Shown in pieces: positions 1-9,761 of a stretch of DNA of 64,000 bases. A program made the position numbers and the translations under genes. Where the stretch lies: assembly GCF_016937615.1 (NCBI RefSeq), contig NZ_JAFHKI010000067.1, positions 1 to 64,000 on the forward strand, written 5' to 3'. This DNA comes from Pseudomonas lactucae. Its GTDB lineage: Bacteria; Pseudomonadota; Gammaproteobacteria; Pseudomonadales; Pseudomonadaceae. Within the stretch, counting starts at the first letter, position 1, and every line of letters starts with the position of its first letter. The notes beneath the pieces are model-generated. The model searched no databases, had not been told where the DNA came from, and was given only the letters and a program-made list of their open reading frames with translations.

Positions 1-553
1 TCGTAGCAGCAGTTTTGGCACCTGGCTTCGCGGCTGGTTTCGCAGCAGCGGCTTTGACAGCTGGTTTGGCGGCAGCCGTTTTAGCAACTGGCTTCGCGGC
101 CGGTTTGGCAGCTGGCTTTTTCGCAGCGCTCGCCGCAACCGCTTTTGCAGGCGTACGCGCACCCAGCACTTTCGCTACAGCTTCTTTTACACGGCCAACG
201 CCCTGGGCCAGTTTCAGGCTTTCCTGGGCATCTTTTTTCAGTTGGGAAATGTAGGCGCGAGTTTCAGCTTGGCGATCCTTGAGGGCGTCGAGCAAGTCCT
301 CAAGTTCTTTGACAGCGTCTTTGGCCTTGGCTTGTGCCTTGGCCTTGCCGGCAGTGGCGGCGTCTTGCAGTTTGATGCGCGACTTGTGCAGCTTTTCTTG
401 CGCTTTACCGCGCTGTTTTTCCAGCTTGGCGAGCAGTTTTTCTGCATCGGCCAACGCTTGGGAACAGGCGCTTTCCAGATGTTCGAGCAGGCTGCTCGAC
501 AGTTGTTGGAGTAAGTGCAACGGGGTATTAACAGGCTTCTGTTTGGCCGACAT
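1..553 (-). CDS. algP: AlgP-type histone-like regulator, C-terminus outside window
   Basis: Reading leftward from the ATG at 553, the frame stays open to the window edge. The first ~120 residues are helical and charged, starting MSAKQKPVNTPLHLLQQ. From about residue 133 the protein becomes lysine/alanine/proline-rich with repeated AAKPA units, like an H1-type histone tail. This is the layout of AlgP (AlgR3), a DNA-binding protein linked to alginate control in P. aeruginosa. The neighbours (FKBP, algQ, hem genes, algR) match the P. aeruginosa algP locus. A GGAGGT-type ribosome site lies just before the start. The repeat tail is cut off by the window, so total length is unknown. PhaF has a similar tail, but the N-terminus and context favour AlgP. 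Confidence 0.9.
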   Translation of the reverse strand, partial: MSAKQKPVNTPLHLLQQLSSSLLEHLESACSQALADAEKLLAKLEKQRGKAQEKLHKSRIKLQDAATAGKAKAQAKAKDAVKELEDLLDALKDRQAETRAYISQLKKDAQESLKLAQGVGRVKEAVAKVLGARTPAKAVAASAAKKPAAKPAAKPVAKTAAAKPAVKAAAAKPAAKPGAKTAAT

Positions 554-745
554 GGTTTACCTCCTGGCTGACGTGGGTGCGGCTCATACTAGCCCTCTGC
601 TCTTACCGCCGCTAGGCCATGTTGACAGTATCGTTTGCGTTGCGTTGCACCCTGTGAAAATTCTTATTCATATAACAAAAATACGCGGCACTTTTTACCG
701 CTTCACACTGGCATAATCCGTCGCACTTTCGGCGGGAGAATGCCT

Positions 746-1423
746 ATGTCGCGTTACCTTTTTCTTGTGCTTGGCTTGGCGATTTCAGTGGCCAATGCGA
801 GCGAACAATCGCCGCCAAAAACCACCGTCCAAGACCAGCATGACCTCGCCTACAGCCTCGGCGCCAGCCTCGGTGAACGGCTGCGCCAGGAAGTCCCCGA
901 CCTGCAGATCCAGGCCCTGATCGACGGACTCAAGCAAGCCTATCAAGGCAAGCCACTGGCGCTGGACAACGCACGCATCGAACAGATTCTTGCCGAGCAC
1001 GAGGCACAAAATGAATCCGACGCGAAGGCGCCGCAAAGCGAAAAAGCACTGGCGGCTGAACAGCAATTTTTAACCCAGGAAAAATCGTCAACGGGTGTGC
1101 GCGAATTGGCGGACGGCATCCTGCTCACCGAGCTCACCCCCGGCACCGGTAACAAGCCGACAGCCCGCGATCAGGTGCAGGTGAAATACGTAGGTCGATT
1201 GCCCGATGGCACTGTGTTCGATCAGAGCACACAGCCGCAGTGGTTTCGCCTGGACAGTGTGATCAGCGGCTGGAGCAGCGCGTTGCAGCAGATGCCGGTG
1301 GGAGCAAAATGGCGCCTGGTCATTCCATCGGCCCAGGCCTATGGCGCCGAGGGTGCGGGTGAGCTGATTGCGCCTTATACGCCATTGGTATTCGAGATCG
1401 AATTGCTCGGCACTCGCCCCTGA
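746..1423 (+). CDS. FKBP-type peptidyl-prolyl cis-trans isomerase, exported
   Basis: This 225-residue protein starts with a signal peptide (MSRYLFLVLGLAISVANA), then a helical N-terminal dimerisation region of the FkpA/Mip type, then a C-terminal FKBP fold from about residue 125. The FKBP part shows the expected VKYVGRLPDGTVFDQS strand and the GWSSALQQMPVGAKWRLVIPS segment. It should speed prolyl isomerisation and help folding in the periplasm. I chose the ATG at 746 because GGGAG lies seven bases upstream; the ATG at 740 is only two codons earlier and overlaps that site. It sits between algP and algQ, as in P. aeruginosa, and is divergent from algP. Confidence 0.9.
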   Translation: MSRYLFLVLGLAISVANASEQSPPKTTVQDQHDLAYSLGASLGERLRQEVPDLQIQALIDGLKQAYQGKPLALDNARIEQILAEHEAQNESDAKAPQSEKALAAEQQFLTQEKSSTGVRELADGILLTELTPGTGNKPTARDQVQVKYVGRLPDGTVFDQSTQPQWFRLDSVISGWSSALQQMPVGAKWRLVIPSAQAYGAEGAGELIAPYTPLVFEIELLGTRP

Positions 1424-1429
1424 CCCAAT

Positions 1430-1460
1430 AAAAAACGGTGCGACATGCGCACCGTTTTTT
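1430..1460. terminator. bidirectional rho-independent terminator
   Basis: A perfect 7-bp stem (CGGTGCG/CGCACCG) with a 5-base loop is flanked by A6 on the left and T6 on the right, so it can end transcription from both sides. It separates the FKBP gene from the convergent algQ/rsd. Confidence 0.9.
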
Positions 1461-1475
1461 CCTCGCCACCAGGGT

Positions 1476-1934
1476 TCAAGCCTGAGCGGCAGACTCTTCT
1501 TTGTGAGCGTTGTGCAGCACTTCGATCAGGCAATCTTCCAGTTCGAAACGCTCGTGAAGCAGCGCGCCCAACTCTTTGAATTTTTCGGCAACACACTTGC
1601 CGGCATCACACAGATCGGTGAACGCCAGCAGTTTCTCGGTGATGGCATCGATGCGCGGGTAAAGGGTCTCGGCCAAGTCCAGACCACGCTGATCATCGAA
1701 AGCTTCCGCCTCCTTGGTCAGTTGTTCGTAGACGCCAAAATGGCCAGCCGACACGTAGTCCACCAGAACAGCGCAAAAATCCTGCAGCGTTTCGCGATCT
1801 TCAGCCAATGTCTCGGGCTTGGCGCCAAGCGCATCAAAGGCCCGAACCAGTTCATGACGTGCCTTCAACCAGCTGTCGATCAGCTTGTGCACCCCACCCC
1901 AACGTTCCTGAGCATTCTGACAACTTTCCAGCAT
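1476..1934 (-). CDS. rsd: anti-sigma-70 factor Rsd/AlgQ
   Basis: The 152-residue product matches the Rsd/AlgQ family in length and sequence, with the family-type N-terminus ([20 protein letters not shown]) and helical bundle. Family members bind region 4 of sigma-70 and shift RNA polymerase toward alternative sigma factors; in P. aeruginosa AlgQ also affects alginate and siderophore genes. The gene is monocistronic, with the shared terminator at 1430-1460 downstream. The ATG at 1934 is preceded by an AGAG-type ribosome site. About 200 bases between it and dsbB hold no gene. Confidence 0.92.
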   Translation of the reverse strand: MLESCQNAQERWGGVHKLIDSWLKARHELVRAFDALGAKPETLAEDRETLQDFCAVLVDYVSAGHFGVYEQLTKEAEAFDDQRGLDLAETLYPRIDAITEKLLAFTDLCDAGKCVAEKFKELGALLHERFELEDCLIEVLHNAHKEESAAQA

Positions 1935-2143
1935 GATGATCTCTCTTCCCTATTGGGGCGCTGCCGCCTGATGCCCGCGCAACACTTCAAGGATAAAGCA
2001 GCAGCGGGACAAGGCCGCATCTTACAACCGGTTCAAATAACGCATGCGGGCCAGATTATGCCCGCACGACTATGGCTTCAAGGTACGCAGGAGAGAAAGT
2101 TCATACAAGTGTTTAATCCCGTCCTACAAACCACAAGCCGGTT

Positions 2144-2665
2144 TCACTGCCTTGCCGGGCGCAAATGCCGGCTAATCAACAGCCGCGAGAACTGCATACT
2201 GCCCAGGATCAACATCCCCACGAAAAACAGCAGGCTCCACTCGGGAAGGCTGAGGTCAAACAGCGTCCAGTTGATTTCCACACAGTCAACAGTGCCCTTG
2301 ACCGTTGCCTGCAATGCCTGCCACAGCGACAGGCTTTCAATCATATAGTGCACGCTGGGCCAACAATCGGCGGGTTGATCGAGTGCGGCATTTTGCAGCA
2401 GCACTTGGCGTACGGCGGTAATCGCGCCGAGCAACGCGCAAGCCATGCTCGCCCCACCGTAAAGGTAGATGCCGAAACGCCTGGGGTTATGAATGGCCGC
2501 GACCAGATTGATCAGGGTAAAGACCGCCAGGAACACACGTTGTATTTGGCACAGGAAACAGGGACGCAGCAGCGCGCCGTATTCAAGATAGAAAGACGCG
2601 CCCAATGTCAGCGCACCAGCCAGGAACGCCAGGAGAAACAAGGAGCGTAAAGGGGCCAAAGACAT
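2144..2665 (-). CDS. dsbB: DsbB-family disulfide bond formation protein
   Basis: A 173-residue inner-membrane protein with four predicted membrane helices. The first periplasmic loop has the redox pair in RPCFLCQIQR. The second loop has cysteines in QPADCWPSV and GTVDCVEINW. DsbB enzymes reoxidise DsbA and pass electrons to quinones. In P. aeruginosa the gene between algQ and hemY is the DsbB paralogue DsbH, so this may be dsbH rather than the main dsbB. The ATG at 2665 has a purine-rich region upstream. Nothing else is seen between it and the hem operon terminator. Confidence 0.88.
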   Translation of the reverse strand: MSLAPLRSLFLLAFLAGALTLGASFYLEYGALLRPCFLCQIQRVFLAVFTLINLVAAIHNPRRFGIYLYGGASMACALLGAITAVRQVLLQNAALDQPADCWPSVHYMIESLSLWQALQATVKGTVDCVEINWTLFDLSLPEWSLLFFVGMLILGSMQFSRLLISRHLRPARQ

Positions 2666-2851
2666 TGTTTATCCGTACCGCAAAAGATAGGTCGTTACGG
2701 TAGAGGAAAGGCCTGACTGCTTTCAATACGCGCCAGAGCAGACAATTCCGCGAGAGCCTAGGGATATGCCGTCAGAACCTGGATGATTTTGTGCATTTAG
2801 TGGTAGGACTTTGCCTGCTAGAGGCTTGCCCGCCTTAAATGGGGCATTAAA

Positions 2852-2883
2852 GGGATGGCTCTGCGACACGCCCGAGCCATCCC
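2852..2883 (-). terminator. hairpin ending the hemCDXY operon
   Basis: A perfect 10-bp inverted repeat (GGGATGGCTC/GAGCCATCCC) with a 12-base loop lies 18 bases past the hemY stop. On the minus strand it is followed by only a short T run (TTTAAT), so termination may be partial. Confidence 0.6.
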
Positions 2884-2900
2884 GCCACCTCTTTCCTACA

Positions 2901-4142
2901 TCAGGCTCGCGCGGGGACCGGCAATGGCGACGCCAGCAAGCGGTTGTCCAGCAGCCCCAGACCCTCCTGGAACAGCTGGTTGCTGCGCTCGGTATCACCC
3001 AACTGCGCCAACAGGCGCGCCAGCTCGGCACAGGCTTCCGGGTTGCGCTGAACCTGCAGGCTGCTCTCCAGATAATCCCGCGCCTTCCCCCACAGACTGT
3101 TTTGCAGGCACAGGCGGCCCAATGTCAGCAACAGGCTCGCATCGCCCGGATGGTCCTTGAGCCAGCCTTCGGCAAACTTCAACTGACGCGTCGGATCACT
3201 GCCTCGCAGCAAGCCGTAAAGGCGAATCAGGTGGCTGTCATAGCTGCGCTTGAGCGCACCGCGCAATGCCTCCTCGGCCTTGGCGTCAGCGCCCAATTGA
3301 CGCAGTTGTTCGGCATAGGCCAGAACCAATTGCGGTTCCTGGCGCTGAGCGGAGGTGAGTTGCTGCCAGGCCCGCTCAAGGGATTGCAGACCGGCTTCGC
3401 CCTGCTCTTCGCGCTGGGCCGCCAGGCTCAGGTTTTCACCCCAGGCGCGACGCTCCAGCTCCGCCAGCTCACCGGCAGGCAGCACCTTGTCCTTGCGCAG
3501 TTCCGGCAGCAGGCGGATCACCGATGACCAGTCGCCCCGCTGCTGATGCAGACGCTGCAATTGGCGCAATAGCTGGGCGTTGTGGGGATGGCGCTCGTGC
3601 ATGGCCTGCAGGGTGACCAGCGCACCGTCAGTGTCGCCACGGTCCAACTGCAATTGCGCATGGCTCAAGGCAACCGCCAGCTCGGCCTGTGGCTGACGCT
3701 CCAGGGCGCGCTCCAGCAAACCGTCCGACTCTTCGTAACGCCCCTGCTCATTCGCCGCCCGCGCGGCGCCAAGGTAGTACAGCAACGGCTGGCGCTCGGC
3801 TTCGGCGGCGCGGTGCAGGTGGCGCTCGGCACTGGCCCAGCGGCCTTCGGCGAGGTCCATCTGGCCCTGCTCGATGGCGATCTGCACACGACGACTGCGG
3901 TTACGTCGCGACCAGGGGTTTACCACACCGCCCGAGGTAGTGACCAGGCTCAGCAACAGGCGTATCACGTAGATCGCGAGGCCGATGGCAAACACCGCCA
4001 CCAAGGTGGCCCACAGGCTCGACTCATAATGCAGCACATGAGGGTAGGTAATCAGCACATAGCCGGTGTGTTTCGAAATGCCCACAGCAAGTGCCAGGGC
4101 GATTGCGATCGCCAGCACCAGGATCACATAGAAACGCTTCAT
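2901..4142 (-). CDS. hemY: HemY-like heme-biosynthesis-associated TPR protein
   Basis: This 413-residue protein has two N-terminal membrane helices (residues ~1-25 and 40-70: MKRFYVILVLAIAIALALAV, then LWATLVAVFAIGLAIYVIRL). A long tetratricopeptide-repeat region follows, facing the cytoplasm or the membrane surface. It is the enterobacterial-type HemY, not protoporphyrinogen oxidase; its molecular role is not settled. It is the last gene of hemC-hemD-hemX-hemY, with a 5-base gap after hemX. The ATG at 4142 starts the conserved MKRFYVILVL N-terminus. Confidence 0.9.
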   Translation of the reverse strand: MKRFYVILVLAIAIALALAVGISKHTGYVLITYPHVLHYESSLWATLVAVFAIGLAIYVIRLLLSLVTTSGGVVNPWSRRNRSRRVQIAIEQGQMDLAEGRWASAERHLHRAAEAERQPLLYYLGAARAANEQGRYEESDGLLERALERQPQAELAVALSHAQLQLDRGDTDGALVTLQAMHERHPHNAQLLRQLQRLHQQRGDWSSVIRLLPELRKDKVLPAGELAELERRAWGENLSLAAQREEQGEAGLQSLERAWQQLTSAQRQEPQLVLAYAEQLRQLGADAKAEEALRGALKRSYDSHLIRLYGLLRGSDPTRQLKFAEGWLKDHPGDASLLLTLGRLCLQNSLWGKARDYLESSLQVQRNPEACAELARLLAQLGDTERSNQLFQEGLGLLDNRLLASPLPVPARA

Positions 4143-4147
4143 CGGCT

Positions 4148-5263
4148 CTACTCCTGGGTCGCCGGCTTGCCAGCCGAAGCCTTGGCTTCGGCGGCAGACA
4201 GATGACGACGTTCAAGGTACGCCTGTACCGCGGCCAGGCTGGCGGCCAGGTCTGGCGTGACCACCGAGACGGCTTTGGGCTCAAGCTCGGCGATACGCGC
4301 CAGCATCGCCTTGCTCTGTGGGTTGTCCTGGTTGAAATTGTCCTGCAAGACGCTGCGCGCCTCGCCCAACGAGCGGCTATACACCGCCGACTCGCCATTG
4401 AGCGCCGCCCATTGCGCTTGTTCCAGGGCCAGGCTGAGGGCCAGGCGTACCTGGTTCAGGCCTTGCCCGGCCAGCAACGGACGGATGTTATCGTCCGGGT
4501 TGAAGTCGATGCGGAAGTAACGCGAGATCTGTTCCCACCACTCACGCCAGCGGCTGTCGGTATCGGTGGTCGGGCGTCCCTCGGACACAGGCTCGGTCAG
4601 TTGATATTCAGGCGCAATTGCCGCCAGTTGCACCACCTGATCGCGCAGGGCGGCCAGTTGCAGATACAGCCCGGTGCGATCCGGCTGTTCGGTGCTGCGC
4701 AGTGAAGCCAGGCTCTTGGCCAGCTGTTCACGGGCGGCATAGGAACCCGGATCGCTCTGCTCGCGAAGAATCTCATCGGCGCCTTGGACCAGCGCCTGCG
4801 CGCTGTTGATATCCTGCAAGGCAGACAGGCGCAAGCTCGCCAGGCGAATCAAGTGCTCGGCTTCAGCCAGGCGCCAGTCCTGGCGGCTGGCGCCCAGCAC
4901 GGTTTCCAGACGCTGGCTCAACCGCTGTTGATCGCCCTGCAACTGGGCAACCAGGCGTCGGCGCTCTTCCAACTCGTCTGCGCCAGGCAACTGCGCCAGG
5001 CGCGCGGCGAGCTGTTGCTGGCTCTGCTTGAGGGTTTGGGACTGGTCATCCAGGGTCTGCACCTGGCCCAGCTGTTGCTGGCTGCTGGCTTGCAGGGCAC
5101 GGACCTGCCAGATCCCCCAACCGCCGGCGGCGACACCGGCAGCCCCTAACAGCAGGGCGACAACTGCCAGGCCATTGCCACGGCGCGGCGCGGTGACCGG
5201 TGACTCAACCGGCGCATCAAGTGCGGGTTGGGTTTCATCTTTGGGCAAGGCTGTTTCGCTCAC
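4148..5263 (-). CDS. hemX: HemX, uroporphyrinogen-III C-methyltransferase-like membrane protein
   Basis: A 371-residue protein with a Pro/Asp-rich cytoplasmic N-terminus, one membrane helix at about residues 32-53 (LAVVALLLGAAGVAAGGWGIW), then a coiled-coil rich in Gln/Leu (SSQQQLGQVQTLDDQSQTLK) and a helical domain. HemX proteins are often annotated as uroporphyrin methylases, but no SAM-binding motif is visible, so an enzyme role is doubtful. A scaffold role in tetrapyrrole synthesis is an inference from its constant place between hemD and hemY. Confidence 0.88.
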   Translation of the reverse strand: MSETALPKDETQPALDAPVESPVTAPRRGNGLAVVALLLGAAGVAAGGWGIWQVRALQASSQQQLGQVQTLDDQSQTLKQSQQQLAARLAQLPGADELEERRRLVAQLQGDQQRLSQRLETVLGASRQDWRLAEAEHLIRLASLRLSALQDINSAQALVQGADEILREQSDPGSYAAREQLAKSLASLRSTEQPDRTGLYLQLAALRDQVVQLAAIAPEYQLTEPVSEGRPTTDTDSRWREWWEQISRYFRIDFNPDDNIRPLLAGQGLNQVRLALSLALEQAQWAALNGESAVYSRSLGEARSVLQDNFNQDNPQSKAMLARIAELEPKAVSVVTPDLAASLAAVQAYLERRHLSAAEAKASAGKPATQE

Positions 5264-5281
5264 GTATCCGTCCTTTGCGTA

Positions 5282-6040
5282 TCAGAGAGTGGGACCGGGA
5301 TAGCTCCCTATCGCCACTAACAAAGCCGCGGCACTCGCGCCGCGACAATCCACAACTTTTTCTGCGCCGGCAGCCCGCGCCATCTCGGCGACGCGCGGGC
5401 TGGGCACGAATAACGGCAGCTTCGCCACCTGTGGCCAATCAACTCCGGCCAGGGCCTGCAGGTGCACAAAACCCTGCCCACTGCTGACCACCACGCCGTT
5501 CAAGCGTTCCAACTGGATGCGCCGGATCAGTACCCCAGCGTCATAGGCCGGAAGAAAACGGCGGTACAACTCCAGGTAGTCGACACTAGCACCTCTCTCG
5601 CGCAAACGCTCAGCCAGCAGCTCGCGCCCGCCCTCGCCCCGCAGGATCAACACCCGGGCATCGTGGCGAGCGACAGCCTCGCGCAACGCAGGTAATTGAA
5701 GCAACGCCTCGCTGTCATCGCCGGTTTCGGGGAAGTGAACGTTCAGGCCATGATCGACCAGCACCTGCGCCGTCGCCGCGCCCACGCTGAACCAGGGCAG
5801 TCGTGGCCAGTGCCGATCCAACTGCTGCAAGGCAAGGCGCGCAGCCGGTTTGCTGACCACGATGACCGCGCAATAACGCCTCAGATCATGAAACACCGCC
5901 TGTTGCTCAGGCGTTACCGGCAAGGGCTCAATGTCCAGCAACGGCAAGCTGCTACTGAAAATTCCGGCTTCGGACAACGACGCCGCCAGGGCCTTGGACT
6001 CCTGCGCCGGCCGGGTCAGCAGCACTCGCCAGTCGGTCAC
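5282..6040 (-). CDS. hemD: uroporphyrinogen-III synthase
   Basis: A 252-residue cytoplasmic enzyme that closes hydroxymethylbilane into uroporphyrinogen III with inversion of ring D. The N-terminus WRVLLTRPAQESKALAASL and the later VVSSGQGFVHLQAL segment are typical of HemD, whose two Rossmann-like halves are otherwise weakly conserved. Its ATG overlaps the hemC stop by four bases (ATGA), which suggests translational coupling. hemX follows after an 18-base gap. Confidence 0.92.
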   Translation of the reverse strand: MTDWRVLLTRPAQESKALAASLSEAGIFSSSLPLLDIEPLPVTPEQQAVFHDLRRYCAVIVVSKPAARLALQQLDRHWPRLPWFSVGAATAQVLVDHGLNVHFPETGDDSEALLQLPALREAVARHDARVLILRGEGGRELLAERLRERGASVDYLELYRRFLPAYDAGVLIRRIQLERLNGVVVSSGQGFVHLQALAGVDWPQVAKLPLFVPSPRVAEMARAAGAEKVVDCRGASAAALLVAIGSYPGPTL

Positions 6041-6976
6041 TGCGGACCTGCCTCGCCGTAGACTTTTTGCAAAATGGCGCCCGCGCCTTTCTCCAGCAAC
6101 TCCTCCGCCACCTGGATGCCCAAGGCCGTCGCGTCAGCCTGCGGGCCGCGCGCTTGGGCGGTCAACAGGGTGCCACCATCGGGGTCGCCCACCAAGCCAC
6201 GCAACCAGATGTTGTCGCCTTCGAGCACGGCGTAACAGGCGATCGGCACTTGGCAGCCGCCATTGAGGTGTTTGTTCAACGCGCGCTCGGCGGTGACGCG
6301 CACCTCGGTATCGTGATGATCAAGCGGCTTGAGCAACGCGTGGATTTCACTGTCGGCGGTGCGGCATTCGATACCTACCGCGCTTGGCCGCCAGCGGGCA
6401 GACTGTCTTCGACGCTGATGGCCGAGGTGATGCGGTCTTCGAACCCCAGTCGGATCAAACCGGCGGCAGCGAGGATGATCGCGTCATATTCGCCGGCATC
6501 CAGCTTGGCCAGGCGGGTGTTGACGTTCCCGCGCAAAAAGCGGATCTGCAGGTCGGGCGACGCGTCAACAACTGGGCCTGGCGACGCAGGCTCGACGTGC
6601 CGACGACGCTGCCCGGAGGCAATTCATCCAGAGACGTGTAGGTGTTGGAAACAAAGGCGTCGCGTGGGTCTTCGCGCTCGCAGATACAAAACAGCCCGAG
6701 CCCCTCCGGGAAGTCCATGGGCACGTCTTTCATCGAATGCACGGCGATGTCGGCTTCGTTTTCCAGCAGCGCGGTTTCCAGCTCCTTGACGAAAAGGCCC
6801 TTGCCGCCGATCTTCGACAGTGGCGAATCAAGCAGCTTGTCGCCGCGACTGACCATGGGCACCAGGGACACCTTGAGGCCCGGATGGGCCAGTTCAAGGC
6901 GCGCTTTGACATATTCGGCCTGCCACAAGGCAAGTGCACTTTTACGGGTGGCGATGCGAATTTCGCGAGAGGACAT
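6037..6976 (-). CDS. hemC: porphobilinogen deaminase, broken by two single-base losses
   Basis: HemC joins four porphobilinogen units into hydroxymethylbilane. Residues 1-140 read well ([19 protein letters not shown], then VPMDFPEGL). At about 6554 one base is missing after LLTRRP and the frame shifts. The middle frame reads [20 protein letters not shown] through DSLPAGGQ. A second missing base near 6383 restores the third frame, starting IECRTADSE, to the end. Restoring one C (plus strand) at each place gives a normal 313-residue enzyme with no other defect. hemC is needed for heme, so sequence error is more likely than gene loss. The dipyrromethane-cofactor cysteine region ([13 protein letters not shown]) is intact. 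Confidence 0.9.
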
Positions 6977-7113
6977 GGATCAATCCGTACTGAATAGATA
7001 CGGCAGATAATAACAGCTCAGGCAAATACGCCTTGATTTGAATCAGCAAGTGCGGGGCCTCCCTGGCCACCTTGCACCGGAAAAGGGCTGCAGGCTGTGT
7101 CACAGGCGTGAGG

Positions 7114-7860
7114 CTAAAGCTGCTGCATCATCTTGCGTACGCCGGCAACGTGTCGTCGGCTCACAATCAGCGCATCGCCGTTAAGCCCTTTGAGAAACAG
7201 TTGAAAGTGGCCCAGAGGCGTACGCTGCAGACGCTCGATGCGCTCGCGGGCCACAAGCGCATTGCGGTGAATACGCACGAAGCGGTCGCCAAACTCATCC
7301 TCAAGGGCCTTGAGCGGCTCATCAAGCAGTACTTCACCGGCCTCGTGGCGCAAGGTCACGTATTTGTGATCCGCGATAAAGTAGACCACCTGGTTCAGCG
7401 GAATCAGCTCAATGCCTTTGCGGGTACGTGCGCTGATATGGCTACGCGGCCCGTTCCCGCTTTGGGCGGCCGGCTGGGTCAAGGCGGCAAGCTGGGCGCG
7501 GTTGGGGCGCTCGGCTTTTTTAAAGGCCTTGAGCAAGGCTTCGGCAGTCACCGGCTTGACCACAAAACTGACGCCGCTGGCTTCAAGCGTTTGCGCGTCG
7601 AATTCGTCCTGAGCGGCGCACAACACCACTGCAGGTGGCGATTCGCGCTCACTCAAGCGGGCGGCAACCTGCAGCCCATCGAAGCCCGGCATGCGGATAT
7701 CGAGCAGCACCACATCCGGCTTGAGGCTGTCGATCAGCGTCAATGCCTCCTCGCCGTTGGTAGCGCTCGGTTCAAGGACTGTATAACCCTCAAGCTCACT
7801 GACCAAACGGCTCAGTCGCTCGCGGGCTTGGGGTTCGTCATCAACGATCAGGACATTCAT
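7114..7860 (-). CDS. algR: LytTR-family response regulator AlgR
   Basis: A 248-residue two-domain regulator. Residues 1-120 are a receiver domain (MNVLIVDDEPQARERL; phospho-acceptor Asp in VVLLDIRMPGFDG; switch Lys in SFVVKPVTAEAL). Residues ~140-248 are a LytTR DNA-binding domain (HKYVTLRHEAGEVL, RFVRIHRNALVARERIERL). In P. aeruginosa AlgR controls alginate, twitching and virulence genes, and its partner kinase is AlgZ/FimS. The start at 7860 overlaps the stop of the algZ remnant (ATGA), so the original coupling is kept though the kinase is gone. The regulator itself looks intact. Confidence 0.93.
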   Translation of the reverse strand: MNVLIVDDEPQARERLSRLVSELEGYTVLEPSATNGEEALTLIDSLKPDVVLLDIRMPGFDGLQVAARLSERESPPAVVLCAAQDEFDAQTLEASGVSFVVKPVTAEALLKAFKKAERPNRAQLAALTQPAAQSGNGPRSHISARTRKGIELIPLNQVVYFIADHKYVTLRHEAGEVLLDEPLKALEDEFGDRFVRIHRNALVARERIERLQRTPLGHFQLFLKGLNGDALIVSRRHVAGVRKMMQQL

Positions 7861-8083
7861 ATTGCGCTGGATTCCTGCGTGAGTCTCGCACAAGGATAGC
7901 GTAGACAGGTGCGGTGACTTGCGTCACAGCGATCCACGCTAAGACTAGCGCGAGCGGCAAAAAGTGCCCTGACAGCGGCACCCAAATTTACCCGGACCTG
8001 TTCAATAGCGCCCAAGACCTGCTGCCGTCGGGCATCGTCGTAAGGTTTGCTGATACACAATCCGAATACCCCCTTTTCAATGG
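7857..8083 (-). pseudogene. algZ: C-terminal remnant of sensor kinase algZ/fimS
   Basis: The open frame just upstream of algR encodes LCISKPYDDARRQQ and ends SHRTCLRYPCARLTQESSAI. I recognise this as the C-terminus of AlgZ/FimS. Only about 70 codons remain. The conserved ATP-binding (G2) part between these segments looks damaged, and the membrane and histidine-box regions are absent: the next gene, argH, starts only 280 bases away. The remnant overlaps the algR start by ATGA, as the intact gene would. A large internal deletion is inferred. No start codon with a ribosome site is seen. Confidence 0.75.
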
Positions 8084-8362
8084 ATAGTCAGGTTCTGACC
8101 GCACGACCTGACTTTGGTGCATTCACACACTATCAGTCCAACTGTAGACGCTCACTGCGACGATATTGCTCAATCGTCAAATATCGTTTCAATTAGTCCC
8201 TGCCTCCAGTCTCGTCCCGGACGCGTTCGACGGCAAGGCACTTAGCCATCCTTTGCACAAATAAAAATGCCGCCAACCCGCAGCACCGCGTCCACGGGCA
8301 ACCCTGTTATTATCGCCGACACACTTCCATGCCTCTCTATTAAGCAGACCACGAGCGAACCC
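8084..8362. other. argH upstream region / algZ deletion scar
   Basis: No coding sequence is convincing here. In relatives this space holds most of algZ. It must contain the argH promoter, but I see no strong -35/-10 pair or palindrome that I would call. Confidence 0.4.
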
Positions 8363-9757
8363 ATGAGCACCGACAAGACCAACCAGTCCTGGGGCGGCCG
8401 CTTCAGTGAACCCGTCGACGCCTTCGTCGCCCGCTTCACCGCCTCCGTCACCTTCGACCAGCGCCTGTACCGCCATGACATCATGGGCTCTATAGCCCAC
8501 GCCACGATGCTGGCCAAAGTCGGCGTGCTGACCGACGCCGAGCGCGACGCCATCATCGACGGCCTGACCACCATCCGCGGTGAGATCGAAGCCGGTACGT
8601 TCGACTGGCGCGTCGACCTGGAAGACGTGCACATGAATATCGAGGCCCGCCTCACCGACCGCATCGGTGTGACCGGCAAGAAGCTGCACACCGGTCGCAG
8701 TCGTAACGATCAGGTGGCCACCGATATCCGTCTGTGGCTGCGCGATGAAATCGACCTGATCCTGGTCGAAATCACCCGCCTGCAGCAAGGCCTGCTGGAG
8801 CAGGCCGAGCGTGAAGCGGACACCATCATGCCCGGCTTCACGCACCTGCAGACCGCACAACCTGTGACGTTCGGCCACCACCTGCTGGCCTGGTTCGAAA
8901 TGCTCAGCCGCGATTACGAGCGCCTGGTGGACTGCCGCAAGCGCGCCAACCGCATGCCGCTGGGCAGCGCGGCACTGGCCGGCACGACCTACCCGATCGA
9001 TCGTGAGTACACCGCACAACTGCTGGGTTTCGATGCCGTCGGTGGCAACTCGCTGGATGGCGTGTCGGACCGTGACTTCGCCATCGAATTCTGCGCCGCC
9101 GCCAGCATCGCGATGATGCACCTGTCGCGCTTCTCCGAAGAGCTGGTGCTGTGGACCAGCGCGCAATTCCAGTTCATCGACCTGCCGGACCGCTTCTGCA
9201 CCGGCAGCTCGATCATGCCGCAAAAGAAAAACCCCGACGTGCCGGAACTGGTACGTGGCAAGAGCGGCCGAGTCTTCGGCGCACTGATGGGCCTGCTGAC
9301 CCTGATGAAAGGCCAGCCTCTGGCCTACAACAAGGACAACCAGGAAGACAAGGAACCGCTGTTCGACGCCGCCGATACCCTGCGCGACTCGCTGCGTGCC
9401 TTTGCCGACATGATCCCGGCGATCAAGCCCAAACACGCCATCATGCGTGAAGCGGCGTTGCGCGGCTTCTCCACGGCGACTGACTTGGCGGACTACCTGG
9501 TGCGTCGTGGCCTGCCGTTCCGTGACTGCCACGAAATCGTCGGCCATGCCGTGAAATACGGCGTGGATACCGGCAAGGACCTGGCGGAAATGAGCCTGGA
9601 AGAGCTGCGCCAGTTCAGCGACCAGATCGAGCAGGATGTGTTTGCCGTGCTGACCCTGGAAGGCTCCGTGAATGCCCGTAACCATGTAGGCGGCACGGCA
9701 CCGGCGCAGGTGAAGGCCGCGGTCGTGCGCGGCCAAGCGCTGCTCGCCAGCCGCTGA
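8363..9757 (+). CDS. argH: argininosuccinate lyase
   Basis: A 464-residue cytoplasmic enzyme that splits argininosuccinate into arginine and fumarate, the last step of arginine synthesis. It has the full fumarase/aspartase fold signatures: SWGGRF at the N-terminus, [13 protein letters not shown] near residue 110, and the [20 protein letters not shown] signature loop near residue 285. I chose the ATG at 8363 because the family begins with a short tail before WGGRF; an in-frame ATG at 8267 adds unrelated residues. It is transcribed alone and ends at a REP-like palindrome. Confidence 0.95.
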   Translation: MSTDKTNQSWGGRFSEPVDAFVARFTASVTFDQRLYRHDIMGSIAHATMLAKVGVLTDAERDAIIDGLTTIRGEIEAGTFDWRVDLEDVHMNIEARLTDRIGVTGKKLHTGRSRNDQVATDIRLWLRDEIDLILVEITRLQQGLLEQAEREADTIMPGFTHLQTAQPVTFGHHLLAWFEMLSRDYERLVDCRKRANRMPLGSAALAGTTYPIDREYTAQLLGFDAVGGNSLDGVSDRDFAIEFCAAASIAMMHLSRFSEELVLWTSAQFQFIDLPDRFCTGSSIMPQKKNPDVPELVRGKSGRVFGALMGLLTLMKGQPLAYNKDNQEDKEPLFDAADTLRDSLRAFADMIPAIKPKHAIMREAALRGFSTATDLADYLVRRGLPFRDCHEIVGHAVKYGVDTGKDLAEMSLEELRQFSDQIEQDVFAVLTLEGSVNARNHVGGTAPAQVKAAVVRGQALLASR

Positions 9758-9761
9758 AAAA

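Noticed and set aside
15..254. alanine-rich 79-codon plus-strand frame
   Set aside because: It is the antisense of the AAKPA repeat tail of algP.
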